Assembly (NCBI GenBank): GCA_029448655.1
Contig: JACCLO010000016.1
Location: 248,001-312,000, forward strand
Origin: Wolfiporia cocos
Lineage: Eukaryota; Basidiomycota; Agaricomycetes; Polyporales; Phaeolaceae
DNA length: 64,000 nucleotides
Direction of reading: 5' to 3'
Made by a program: the position numbers and the translations under genes. Shown here one piece after another: positions 52,101 through 62,529 of the stretch (position 1 is its first letter; each line of letters opens with the position of its first letter). The notes under the pieces were generated by a model. The model was given only the letters and a program-made list of their open reading frames with translations. It did no database searches and had not been told where the DNA came from.

Positions 52101-53263
52101 TTATTTGATTTACGTACCGGTACCCGCTGTGGGAAAGCATTGTCCGTCACCCGACGGAGCCGGCTGTAGTAGCTCATGGCAGACGTCTTGCATTCTTTGT
52201 TCATCAATAGATAGTCATCAAGCACCCGGAATGTGAAGGCGGTCTGTGGCTGCAGTGTACTCGCCGGATACAGTCCCATTGCAAGCAGCTGCTGGTCACG
52301 TGGTGGGCAGTTTTCACATCCACACCAGTTGACATCCAGATGGTGAATGCCCGTCATATCCACGACCGTCAACATGCTGCCGTTCCGACCGGTGCCTCGG
52401 AATGGGCTTGATTCTGTGCGCAAGGTGTACTCCTCCCTCTCCGCCTCAGCCCCCTGGTCGTCGTCGTCGTCGTCCTCCTCCTCCCCCTCCTTCTCCATTT
52501 CCATCAGAGTTTCACCAGAAATGTGATATGGACACCGCCTTCCAGCATGCCCCAGCTCAAGCTTGATCCCAACCTCGTGTAGTGAGGAGCGAACAAAAAA
52601 GCGACCGCCCCACTTTTGGACTCGATGGAACGGATGCTGCAGATGCACTAGCTGACAGCAGTCGATGCATGTCACCGGTTGACCAAAGCATTCTAGACAT
52701 TGCCAATCGCCCTGCCATGTGCCACACTTTGAGCATATCCTTGGGTCTGGTGGAGCATCAGAGTCGAGTAGTATAGCCAGGTATGCATCCCGATGGGGCA
52801 GCCAATCCCGTAGGAAATCATTCTGAGTCTAAAATGATTCCAAACATTAATTACAGCCTGAATAATGGATGCTGTCATGACCGCAACCTCTGCAACCTCT
52901 ACAACTGTGACCATCGCGACCGCCGTGACCACCACGACCACCGCGACCGCGACCACCGCGACCGCGACCTCCATGGCTGCAACTTCCTCCACCTCAACAT
53001 AGTGGATACCGCACCTTACACTGTTGTCTCCGCACACTCTCCGAGACAGGCAGAAAGTCCATTCCTCCTCCACAATCCTCAACAACATTGCTGCCGACCT
53101 TGCCAGGTGACTTTGATGGAGAGGAGTTCCTTGGGCCTTCAGGTGGCCTGTTCCGTTCTTTTGGAATAGGAATATAAGTTATTCCATGAAAGTTGCGTCG
53201 CTCCTTCCGCACAACATGTACCACCTTCTCCTTGGGGATAATAACGCGCCCCTTTGGTCCCAT
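49200..53263 (-). CDS. KDZ transposase with N-terminal CxC2-type cysteine cluster
   Basis: Ten exons: 53263-53015, 52828-52118, 52086-51881, 51834-51672, 51282-51137, 51089-50698, 50643-50452, 50395-50272, about 50236 (or 50214)-49494, and 49438-49200; about 1,050 residues. Exon 2 starts TQNDFLRDWLPHRDAYLAIL and has paired cysteines ICSKCG, WQCLECFG and VTCIDCCQLVH, the CxC2 zinc cluster typical of KDZ transposases. The RNase H-fold core follows: first Asp in MVMDGNFSAEHL, a CHDHRAVNQANADRHNLEAT block, second Asp in LLMYDIMCQY, and Glu in DGEVIETLWAPLNNISGSTR. The C-terminus has ELQLRQGQANDALHEIRVAI and RVNWLRTKARNDRW, both conserved in the family. All splice joins restore conserved sequence; only the exon 8/9 join is ambiguous. 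No stop or frameshift was found, so it may be active. Introns 1 and 4 each hold a GGTCGCGG-type array. It is divergent with gene F. Confidence 0.92.
51330..51480 (-). repeat. GGTCGCGG-type array in intron 4 of the KDZ transposase
   Basis: CpG-dense tandem units (CCGCGACCACCGCGACC on the plus strand) fill much of the 51283-51671 intron. Confidence 0.9.
52870..52985 (-). repeat. GGTCGCGG-type array in intron 1 of the KDZ transposase
   Basis: Units such as CCACCGCGACCGCGACC on the plus strand, inside the 52829-53014 intron. Confidence 0.9.
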
Positions 53264-53658
53264 CTTTGCTCCACAGCAAAGAAGAGTGCAGCACCCGGTG
53301 ATGCTCAGAAGCAATGGGAAGCAACAATGGGAAGCAGAGGTGGGAAGCAGGGGTGGGAGGCCACAATAGAAAGGCAGTGACGGGAGGCAGTGACTGGGAG
53401 AGAGCAATATTAGGATCAGGGACCACCGTGAGGGAGATACGGAGGATGAATATTTACCCATGGTCTTGGATGCCACAACCTCGGACCGGCGGCCGGCACA
53501 CATGTGCCGTGGCATCCCGCCACCCAGCGCAAGCCACTATCTTGGTAGTTGTACTGTGAACTTCCACCACGATAGACAAGTGTGACCGATTGAATACTAG
53601 ATGCCTCTTCATCCGCCTCCTCCCACACTCATCGTCCTCATTCCTCCTCTCACCCACA

Positions 53659-54282
53659 ATGTCCCCCAGTCCGGAACAGCTCAGGCAGGCGCACATCAGT
53701 GTCAACCGTGACCTGCTGTCCATCATCAGCTGGAGGTGTGAGTCTGCTCTCCATGCACTTCAACCTAGCACCCAAGACCATCTCATCCGTTGGGAGAATG
53801 GTCTCAAGACGGAGCTGGTTTGTCTGCCATGTCCTTTGGTCTAGTCAGAAAGCTCATTTGATTTAGACTGCCGCCAGGAACGTTCTCGGAGAGCTGATGC
53901 TCGCGGGAGAATCCGTTCAAATCCCTCCTACCATCGAAGCCATTGCCGATGCCACCATCTGGTCCGAGGAACCTCACATCGATATTGCTGCCATCGTCAT
54001 TCCCAAGACCACCACCCTTTCTGAAAACCTGTTAGGTCTTGCACAAGAGCATGCATGGTGGACCTGGAAGCAGGATCAAGGAGCGGATGCTCCTAGATGG
54101 TGGACGGACCCCCAGCATGCATCCGTGAGTGCCCCTCTCCATCGACTCTTCTCAATATTTGACTGAATTCTCCCAAGGGCTGGGGAAATGAAGGGAGCAT
54201 CTCTCCTGTCCAGTCAACCAACTATCGCCAAACTATTAACCTCATCTCGGAGGATCTTGCTGCATTGCGTAAACAGCTTTAA
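53659..54282 (+). CDS. Cargo protein F: 173-residue protein (unknown function)
   Basis: Exons 53659-53817, 53867-54124 and 54178-54282 join in frame to 173 residues. The start MSPSPEQLRQAHISVNRDLL is helical. The middle reads EAIADATIWSEEPHIDIAAI and WWTWKQDQGADAPRWWTD, rich in Trp, and the end (INLISEDLAALRKQL) is a likely amphipathic helix. No family is recognised. It shares a 395-bp upstream spacer with the KDZ transposase, so the two are probably co-expressed. A GGTCGCGG-type array begins 40 bp after its stop. Confidence 0.65.
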
Positions 54283-54319
54283 ATATTACGATTGTAACAT
54301 GTAACCGGGTAGCCAAAGC

Positions 54320-54430
54320 AGCTACAGAGGTCGCGGAGGTTGCGGGGGTCACGGAGGTCACTGAAGGTCGCGGAGGTCGCGGAGGTCGCGGAGGTCGCGG
54401 AGGTAGTGAAGGTAGTGGAGGTGGCGGTCT
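54320..54430 (+). repeat. GGTCGCGGA array after gene F
   Basis: Tandem AGGTCGCGG units directly downstream of the gene F stop. Confidence 0.9.
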
Positions 54431-54648
54431 CAATAAAGGTAGTTTCAGGAGCGGTACCAATATCCAAAGCATATAATTCAGTGTTGTCAAGTACCAGTTT
54501 ACTTACCAGCCCTGAGCCCGAAATCTTCAAGGATTGCCCTAAGACAATAATTCTCGACCATCAGAGCTGAGATCGCGCAGAGCTTGATTTCCCAACTTCA
54601 AGAGCAGATGTTAAGGTAGTGCCGTCCAGATGTCGTGCAGCATCACCG

Positions 54649-54914
54649 CGGTGGAACGAGCTAATGCGAAAGTGTTTGTGAGTTTGCAGAAAAATCTCTC
54701 GAGCGACAGGCTAGATCCCTACATCGTTTGAAGCGCAGAAGCTAGGCAAACGGCTGCAGGACGAGAAGACCTACTATACCTCAGCAAGGCATAACGTGCG
54801 TTCGTTCAAACCAAGTCCGAGTCATATGTCACAGCTAAGAATACTATATATACTGTTATCGGACTGCCAGAGGTAATATTTCCTGTCAGAACAGTTGCAG
54901 TGGTTGTGGCAGCC
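54649..54914 (+). repeat. 266-bp direct repeat, copy 1
   Basis: Starts GGTGGAACGAGCTAATGCGA. Matches 55181-55446 with few differences. The two copies flank the 15-bp array. Confidence 0.9.
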
Positions 54915-54915
54915 T

Positions 54916-55187
54916 GCGGTGGTCGCGGTCGCGGTGGTCGCGGTCGCGGTGGTCGCGGTCGCGGTGGTCGCGGTCGCGGTGGTCGCGGTCGCGGTGGTCG
55001 CGGTCGGGGTGGTCGCGGTCGCGGTGGTCGCGGTCGCGGTGGTCGCGGTCGCGGTGGTCGCGGTCGCGGTGGTCGCGGTCGCGGTGGTCGCGGTCGCGGT
55101 GGTCGCGGTCGCGGTGGTCGCGGTCGCGGTGGTCGCGGTCGCGGTGGTCGCGGTCGCGGTGGTCGCGGTCGCGGTGGTCGCGGTGGA
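54916..55187 (+). repeat. 15-bp tandem array, about 18 units
   Basis: The unit GGTGGTCGCGGTCGC is almost perfectly repeated. Open frames through it encode only GRGGR or VAVVA repeats and are not genes. Very CpG-dense (3 CpG per unit) and homogeneous, so it was amplified recently. Confidence 0.95.
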
Positions 55188-55446
55188 ACGAGCTAATGCG
55201 AAAGTGTTTGTGAGTTTACAGAAAAATCTCTCGAGCGACAGGCTAGATCACTACCTCGTTTGAAGCACAGAAGCTGGGCAAACGGCTGCAGGACGAGAAG
55301 GCCTACTATACCTCAGCAAGGCATAACGTGCGTTCGTTCAAACCAAGTCCGAGTCATATGTCACAGCTAAGAATACTATATATACGTTATCGGACTGCCA
55401 GAGGTAATATTTCCTGTCAGAACAGTTGCAGTGGTTGTGGCAGCTG
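55181..55446 (+). repeat. 266-bp direct repeat, copy 2
   Basis: Near-identical to 54649-54914, followed by a short GGTCGCGG array (55447-55510). Confidence 0.9.
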
Positions 55447-55519
55447 TGGTGGTCGCGGTCGCGGTGGTCGCGGTCGCGGTGGTCGCGGCGGTAGCGAAGG
55501 TCGTGGTGACTGATCGCAG

Positions 55520-56191
55520 ATGTCAAGGTCATCCTTTCAAGTAATGTCTGCAGCCCAGATCCCCAGTTGGCCATTATTTTTGAACAATGCATTCACCCTT
55601 CCTTTGACAGTAGCCGTCACTGGCAACGGTAATGACGGTGAAGGTGACATAGACATTGGATGGCTTGTCAAAGAAATATGTGATCTTACGGAGGGAGGTA
55701 GGCCACGCGTTACACTTCAAAAGAGCAGTGTAGTGCTAAAGCACACAAAGCATGGGAAATTGAACTGCATAAATGGCTGGACCCAACATGATACCCAAGC
55801 TGTCATTGTAGCCCTTTTGGAGGAGTGGCTAAAGCACCATTCATTGGCACATCACATTGGGTCTGTGGCATGCCCCGTGATATGGCCAGGCATGCTGTGC
55901 ATGGATGTAGATATTTTTGTGGCCAAGTTTGTTCTGGTTGTACCTGTACATGAGAAAGAGCCTTTTGCAGTTGGATGTTTTATTTGTGCAGCATTTCTAG
56001 TATGCCACTTACATAGGCTTGCTGTTTCTGTCTCGATCCTGTCTACAATGAGCATAACCACTGAATTTCATACTGCATTGCTCCATTCCAGATCTTCCTG
56101 TGTAAGCTCGCTTTGGAGCATTCTCAGAGCAATTGCTGTAGCCTCTGTGCACTGGTCCGTTGCAGGTAATGAAGCAATAAAACATTGGTAG
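55520..56191 (+). CDS. Hypothetical open frame, 223 residues (uncertain)
   Basis: An uninterrupted frame following the last GGTCGCGG array, starting MSRSSFQVMSAAQIPSWPLF. It contains a GRPRVTLQKSSVVLKHTKHG stretch, but the second half looks like chance coding. Part of its 5' end is duplicated at 43190-43310, and a segment near 55895 recurs at 56195 with changes. It may be a decayed gene or non-coding. No family is recognised. Confidence 0.3.
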   Translation: MSRSSFQVMSAAQIPSWPLFLNNAFTLPLTVAVTGNGNDGEGDIDIGWLVKEICDLTEGGRPRVTLQKSSVVLKHTKHGKLNCINGWTQHDTQAVIVALLEEWLKHHSLAHHIGSVACPVIWPGMLCMDVDIFVAKFVLVVPVHEKEPFAVGCFICAAFLVCHLHRLAVSVSILSTMSITTEFHTALLHSRSSCVSSLWSILRAIAVASVHWSVAGNEAIKHW

Positions 56192-56421
56192 TGTGCTGTG
56201 TGTGGATGCAGATATTTCTGCTGCCAAATTGGTTCTGAACAAGATCCAGCCTTTGAAAGAACACCAACGGATCAATTTGAAGTTTCCCAGTGGCATCGGT
56301 GATGAAATGCACGCTGAAGTTGAGTATCCTCCACAGCTTCACTCAAAGTAACTGATTAATCTCGGTGTCCTCACCTTCCTCATTATCATCCATGTATGGC
56401 CACACAAGGCCCAAAGTCCTG

Positions 56422-56917
56422 TACATGCATGGATTCTGGAATTCTGTGTTGACAGTCATGAGACAAGCAATGTCTATGAGTTGCTGGCTGTACCATTCAT
56501 GGATGGAGAAATTGGACAGTGTCCTAACAGGCATATCTTCTGCACCATCTCCTTTGGTGTCCCTGGCCACTAATGGTCTTGCCCAATACCATGAGGGAGT
56601 TGTCTTCTATGGCTTCCTTGATGATATCCCTGGCATCTGGTAGATGTGTTGGGATACCTGATACACATAAATTAAGAACTCACCATGGATGCATGTATCT
56701 GTACACTCCACATGAAGCATGATTGTGGCAATCCCAAGTCTTGAGGCTGTTTGGAATGGAACTTCTGAAGCTGTGGAATCTGTGACTGATGCATCAAACA
56801 ATACAAGAATAATACAGGTCATCACTCTTTTGCCAGCTCTCATCAACAAACCATCACCATGTCCCTTCCTGTAGTTGACATTGTCATTGACTATGAAGGG
56901 GAAATCGCAGCATTGGT
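56422..56917 (-). repeat. Right inner arm of the long inverted repeat
   Basis: Inverted match of 35363-35876. Confidence 0.85.
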
Positions 56918-58070
56918 GGGCCCACCCACAACCATTGGGTCATGGTGACTGTGGGCTGACCAGTGACCATCACAACTGTCTGGTCGCGGAAGTGGTGGGC
57001 CGACCCGCAACCGTCACGATCGTTTGGTCACGGCATTGGTGGGCCGACCCATGACCGTCATGACCATGGAGTCGCAATGGTTGTGGGCCGACCCGCAACC
57101 GTCGCAACTGTCTGGTCGCGGAAGTGGTGGGCCGACCCGCGACCGTCATGACCGTCAAGTCGCAATGGTTGTGGGCCGACCCGCAACCAGCACAAACATC
57201 CGGTCGCTGCAGTCGGTGGGCCGACCAGTGACCGTAACAACCATCCAGTCGTGATGGTGATGGGCCGACCCATGACTGCCACAACTGTCTGGTCGCGGAA
57301 GTCGTGGGCCGACCCGCAACCGTCACGATCGTTTGGTCACGGCATTGGTGGGCCGACCCGCGACCGTCATGACCGTGGAGTCGCAATGGTTGTGGGCCGA
57401 CCCGCAACCGTCGCAACTGTCTGGTCGTGGTTGTCGTGGGCCGACCCGCAACCGTCACAACCATCCGGTCACAGCAGTCGTGGGCCGACCCGCAACCGTC
57501 ACAACCATCCAGTCATGATGGTCATGGGCCGACCCACTACTATCACAACTGTCTGGTCGCGGAAGTCGTGGGCCGACCCGCGACCGTCATAACCGCCCGG
57601 TCGCGGCAGTCATGGGTCGACCCGCGACCGTCATAACTGTCTGGTCGCGGAAGTGGTGGGCCGACCCGCGACCGTCATGACCGTCAAGTCGCAATGGTTG
57701 TGGGCCGACCCGCAACCGTCACAACCATCCGGTCGCAGCAGTCGTGGGCCGACCCGCGACCGTTACAACCATCCAGTCGTGATGGTCATGGGCCGACCCA
57801 TGACTGCCACAACTGTCTGGTCGCGGTTGTCGTGGGCCGACCCGCGACCGTCACAACCGTCCAGTCATGGAAGTCATGGGCTGACCCGCAACCGTCACAA
57901 CCATCCGGTCGCAGCAGTCGTGGGCCGACCCGTGACCGTCATGACCGTCTGGTCATGGAAGACATGGGCCCACCCGATGGTAGGCCTGACAGTTAAGGCA
58001 TGGGCCGACGACCGGCTGACCTGAACCGTTAGGGGTTGGTACAAGCCGGTTGACCTGAACCGTCACCTAC
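56918..58070 (-). repeat. Right subterminal 44-bp array, about 25 units
   Basis: 44-bp units with a GTGGGCCGACCC core, each followed by variable C(G/A)ACCGTCAC and GGTCGC(G/A)G segments. Unit differences are mainly CG to TG or CA. The outer end (57990-58066) is the inverse of 34272-34345. CRISPR is excluded: there are no unique spacers. Confidence 0.9.
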
Positions 58071-58240
58071 CGTCGCTGAATGGGCTCATGGTTGGTACAC
58101 TGAAGCTGGTATGTATTTATATATGCCACTGTGGTGACTGCACATCTCAGGTTAAACTTGATGACATTTTATTGTTTCATTCTTGTATGAGTAGCAATAG
58201 CGACCACTAAGTGGTTGGAAGCCAGTGACTGTATGAGATT

Positions 58241-60134
58241 TGTCACGGATCACTCCTGGGGGGGTTATCTGTACATCCCTCGCTATTGGTACTCATAGGC
58301 GCCGCTAGGTGCGCGCGCGCCTTCCTGGTCTCTAGCCACCTCCAGCGTCTCCTCTTGCCATCTAGATCATCTGACTCAGTAGTTTAGCGCTGTAGGGTAG
58401 CGCGCGCCTCCGGTACTCACACATGGTCACACTCGTTACATGCTCGTTACCTAGCACATGACTCAGTAGCTACATGGTGCACAGACCATTAGTTTAGGGC
58501 GGTCTCGGTAGTAGACACTAGCGTGTATAAGTACGACGGAATGAGGTCTTACAACCTCATTCCTAAGATTCTCGACAATTGGGCATAGCCCCTTTCTACT
58601 CTCGTTCTGTGTGCGACTCTGGCCGGGGGCCCATCTCGTCTTACTTGACTGTGCGCTGCCTCAACACGTCGACTCTAGGAGTCCCTTCTTAGGGTACAGC
58701 CGACAGTTCACCGCTATTGCGGTCGCGCACCTTCCTGTACTGCGTTATAGGATTCCCCTGTCGTACAGGGTCCCACAGACAGGTTAGTCTGTGTCATAAT
58801 CTTAGGAATATCTTACCTCCCCTCCGGCGCCAACCGCGCTGGGGCCGAGGGTTCTCCATCTGTAGGTCGCCAAGGCAACGCGGCGGGGCAGCCACTGGTA
58901 GAAGCGCCAGTGGTCCGTAGTCTTACGAGCCCCCACGAAGCGTTACACCTGGCAAAGCGACCACAGGGAGTGAGAAAGCAAGACCGCCCCCTTTCGAACG
59001 CAAGGTAGCCGGGGTCGATCGACGTAAGCCGCGATTAGGGCCCGCCACCCACCCCTGCAAAGGGAATGCGGTGTGTGGAGGCACAGTGCAGTCCGACCAC
59101 TTACCCCTGGGCGGCGGGGATTACTCAAGATCTGATGACCCGTGGGTATGCGAAGGGCTCCGCAAGGATGCCCAACCCCACAACGACCGGTCAACACGAT
59201 GAATATGGACACGACGCCGACAGAACTGGCCTTTGGGTACGACGGACACGGGTGACGGGCACCCTCAGTGAGTAGCGGCTGGGAGCGATCCTTGCTGGCC
59301 GCGAAAGCTTCAACAAAAAACCTAGCTACAAGGCTGTCCCTCTCGACTCGGTGAGCCTTTGGCAAGCTCGGTGCCGCGCTGGGTTGGCGTCCCCACCAGC
59401 GCGCGCCCTTTTCTCTTCAACCCTATCCGACGGACGGACCGTCAGAAAGTCCCGGGTGCTCCCTGCTGCGATTGTTACAGGTGGTGCTGGCCCAGCAGTG
59501 CCGGGCTCTCTCTTAACCAACAGGAAGGGATGTCGTAGGACCAACGTCAGAGACGACGTTTTCTCGGAGGGGGGGTAATGTCACGGATCACTCCTGGGGG
59601 GGTTATCTGTACATCCCTCGCTATTGGTACTCATAGGCGCCGCTAGGTGCGCGCGCGCCTTCCTGGTCTCTAGCCACCTCCAGCGTCTCCTCTTGCCATC
59701 TAGATCATCTGACTCAGTAGTTTAGCGCTGTAGGGTAGCGCGCGCCTCCGGTACTCACACATGGTCACACTCGTTACATGCTCGTTACCTAGCACATGAC
59801 TCAGTAGCTACATGGTGCACAGACCATTAGTTTAGGGCGGTCTCGGTAGTAGACACTAGCGTGTATAAGTACGACGGAATGAGGTCTTACAACCTCATTC
59901 CTAAGATTCTCGACAATTGGGCATAGCCCCTTTCTACTCTCGTTCTGTGTGCGACTCTGGCCGGGGGCCCATCTCGTCTTACTTGACTGTGCGCTGCCTC
60001 AACACGTCGACTCTAGGAGTCCCTTCTTAGGGTACAGCCGACAGTTCACCGCTATTGCGGTCGCGCACCTTCCTGTACTGCGTTATAGGATTCCCCTGTC
60101 GTACAGGGTCCCACAGACAGGTTAGTCTGTGTCA
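58241..60134 (+). mobile_element. TRIM-like non-autonomous LTR element
   Basis: Two 556-bp LTRs (58241-58796 and 59579-60134), identical as far as I can read, start TGTCACGGAT and end CTGTGTCA. They flank a 782-bp interior. A perfect 5-bp duplication AGATT lies at 58236-58240 and 60135-60139. A GGAGGGGGGG polypurine tract precedes the right LTR. The interior has no gag or pol; its short frames resemble nothing known. Identical LTRs mean very recent insertion, which needs enzymes from another element. Confidence 0.95.
58797..59578. other. Non-coding interior of the TRIM-like element
   Basis: 782 bp, GC-rich compared with the surroundings, no supported gene. It may be a captured sequence; the source could not be recognised. 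Confidence 0.6.
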
Positions 60135-60139
60135 AGATT

Positions 60140-60481
60140 AAACTGCATATATATCTATTTCAATGTGCAAGTGTCAAAGCTACTGGGCAGGATAATATAC
60201 AACTGTGTGCAAGTCAACAACATTAGTGATAACATGAGGGCAGACTGCATGTGTTAAGCACTGTCCAAGACAATAGCAGTGCTTCGTTGTATTATTAATA
60301 TTAGAAGCTTTACTGGTGAAAACTATTATTGTCAGGTTTTGTGATGCTTAGCTAGTGGTACATACATGATGCAGATCGTCTTGGATCACTCACTGGAGTC
60401 TTAGGTACTTGATTTTATGTTTAAATTAGTGCATCATGGTTTACAATCTTGGAGTCGAAGCACTATTCTATGCTAACTTTT
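60140..60481. other. Non-coding outer part of the right arm
   Basis: AT-rich, with weak inverted similarity to 34110-34260 (for example AAACCATGATGCACTAATT). No gene. Confidence 0.5.
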
Positions 60482-60669
60482 GGGACCGGTCCGGGACTGG
60501 TCCAGTCCGGTCCCAACCGGTCCTGTATAAATTGACAACTCGTTAGGACCAGGACCAGGACCGTGTTAGGACCGGGACTGGACCGGACCGCTGAATCGGT
60601 CCTAATCAGTCCGATCCTGGTCCTGTCCTTGGTCTTTAGCGGTCCTTGGGACCGGACCTCACAACACTA
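60482..60669 (-). repeat. Right terminal repeat and GGACC-rich tract of the giant element
   Basis: GGACC/GGTCC-rich sequence ending GGACCTCACAACACTA, the inverse of the left end. ATAACAAG follows at 60670-60677. Confidence 0.88.
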
Positions 60670-60838
60670 ATAACAAGGATCTTATACTCACTCTCAAACT
60701 TGGGTGACCAAGCTCAGCCAGTATATTGAAGCTCTAGCTCTGCAGTCACCATCCAGAGTTGACAAGTAGTGCACTACTTGATATGCTAAGTAACTTGTTC
60801 AAGTTGACTTAGCTGAACAGATATTCAATCCATAACAG
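60670..60838 (+). repeat. Old LTR, right half, split by the giant transposon
   Basis: ATAACAAG, then GATCTTATACTCACTCTC and on to CAATCCATAACA align to the second half of the 709-bp LTR with many substitutions. It is colinear with 33868-33935. Confidence 0.8.
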
Positions 60839-62529
60839 TGGCAGTAGTAGTCATCAGGCTCTCCAGCAACCTGATCGAATCCCCACAGACTGTGAAGGCC
60901 TACAAGTTATACTCCTGAACTATTCTATCACTCAGTGTGGAAGGGCTGTGCGGAGACGCAGCGAATAGCAGGTCACTGATACATAGCACAAGAGACCGGA
61001 GAGGGTGCGTGCAGGAGTGCAAACAGACCCAACACAAAACACGATGGCCGCAAACGATCGCGTAGCGAATATACGTAGGTAGACGAAACAAAACTAATAA
61101 CTAAACGGCTAATCGTGCTTACAAATGACCTTATACTTGGGCTGAACATCTTGCTTCTCTTGAGGGGATGGCGTCGCCTTGCCAGTTCCCAAAGTCAAGC
61201 TAGTATGAAAAGTGTGGGAAGAGAGATGGATTACGACGTCTCGAATGCCAGGTTTATACGTTACATGGTGCCAGAATTCGAGAGCCGACTGAAAGGTGAC
61301 AGTACAGAAACTATGACGAAAGGGAGTGGAGAAAGTACCTAATTGAGTAAAGGATTTGCCATGATAGTATAAAAGAGCTGGGGGCTGCGTCATCAGTGCA
61401 GACGCGTCCGCTATACCCTAAGACATGTGAAACACAGCACGCAATGGCTCAAGCGCGATTGGCTGATCATAGACTGCGCCCTATTTACGTACGCATCTCG
61501 CCACCCTCAAGCGCGGGAACGTCGGTCTCGATCATCAACAGATCTACGTCGCGTTAGTTAAACAAATCTGTGGGACATAGCTTGCACGCTGGTAGAGTCG
61601 GTGGGAGTATGACAGTATAGTACAAGTAAAACAGAAAATCTACCATAATAGTAAGAAAAGCGAAGAATTGGCTATGCGGCCGCCGGCGTAGTTCACCTCC
61701 ACATCGGCATCTACATTTGCTGATTGTAGACACCCTATACGGTGTGATCTGTGTTGCCTGATACCCCATCTCCACATGAGTGGTGGAATGAAGTGGTCCA
61801 GGAGGTGGCTAGTGTGGGAAGTTGGCATGCTTGGTGCGCAATGCAATCGCAGTTGCTTGATTGGAATTAGTAGCATGCCAAGGCAGACAGGGCAGGCCAC
61901 ATTGGGAGTTGGGGGTGGATAATCAGGGCAATACGGGCACTGAGTCAAAATCTAACATATAAGGAGACAAACTGTATGTACCTACACTATGCATTTGAAA
62001 CCATCCAGTCGAAGTCCCTGGACATTGTAAGGGAGTGTAGAGCCTCACAAGCAGGCAGTGCTTTTCGTGTTCCTACAACAGCTAGACGATATACTGCTGA
62101 TAGATGTTCTTCAAGGCTGTTCAACAAATACACAATCAAAGTGGATCACACAAATCTGATATTAATATTAATGATATATCATCTGTACTTGACAGATGCG
62201 CATATCAAAATATGTGATTCAGGATTGCTCATCTGACAGATGACAAGTTTATTCCATTCAGAGAGATCTGCTGCACCGTACTATATGTTTTGCATATCAT
62301 CTCTGACAGGTACCATTTAGGAAGCAGTGGCTGACTATGAGCGGCACGATATTATAGTGATACAAGGATGTGCAATATTGCTGAGGTGTGCCAAGTCAGT
62401 GTCTTGTGTCTCGAATCATGATGGTTTGCTTGTTGAAGTTGTTCACAGGAGTTCAGGCTATATATGCCAGCACTTCTGGTTTCGCGTGGTCATGGGGTCG
62501 TGTCCAAGTCCGTAACAAGCTAGGATTTA
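60839..62529. other. 1.7 kb without a supported gene
   Basis: No recognised protein, RNA or repeat. The open stretch at 61109-61393 (minus) has no motif. Confidence 0.55.

Larger units (their letters stand above)
33936..60669. mobile_element. Giant (26.7-kb) KDZ transposon carrying TET/JBP and cargo genes
   Basis: The ends are TAGTGTTGCGAGGTCC on the left and, inverted, TAGTGTTGTGAGGTCC on the right (20 of 21 positions match over the full terminal repeat). Perfect 8-bp duplications ATAACAAG flank it at 33928-33935 and 60670-60677. Joining the flanks restores a colinear old LTR, so this is a true insertion. Subterminal GGACC-rich tracts and 44-bp-unit arrays lie inverted in both arms. It encodes a KDZ transposase, a TET/JBP protein and four unknown proteins in three divergent pairs. 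Nested younger insertions are a solo LTR, a Tc1/mariner-like copy and a TRIM-like element; without them and their duplications it is about 22.7 kb. Fungal TET/JBP genes are known to travel with KDZ transposons. The TIR and the duplication also fit a hAT element, but no hAT transposase is present. Confidence 0.88.

Noticed and set aside
54895..55263. Long open frames encoding VAVVA or GRGGR repeats
   Set aside because: They are pure translations of the 15-bp tandem array, open in several frames at once.
56960..58024. Many open frames in the 44-bp array, and the thought of a CRISPR array
   Set aside because: Frames are by-products of the repeat. All positions repeat with substitutions and there are no unique spacers.
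33936..60669. Calling the giant element a hAT transposon
   Set aside because: The TIR start and 8-bp duplication fit hAT, but no hAT transposase or BED finger is present and a complete KDZ transposase is. Kept as an alternative only.
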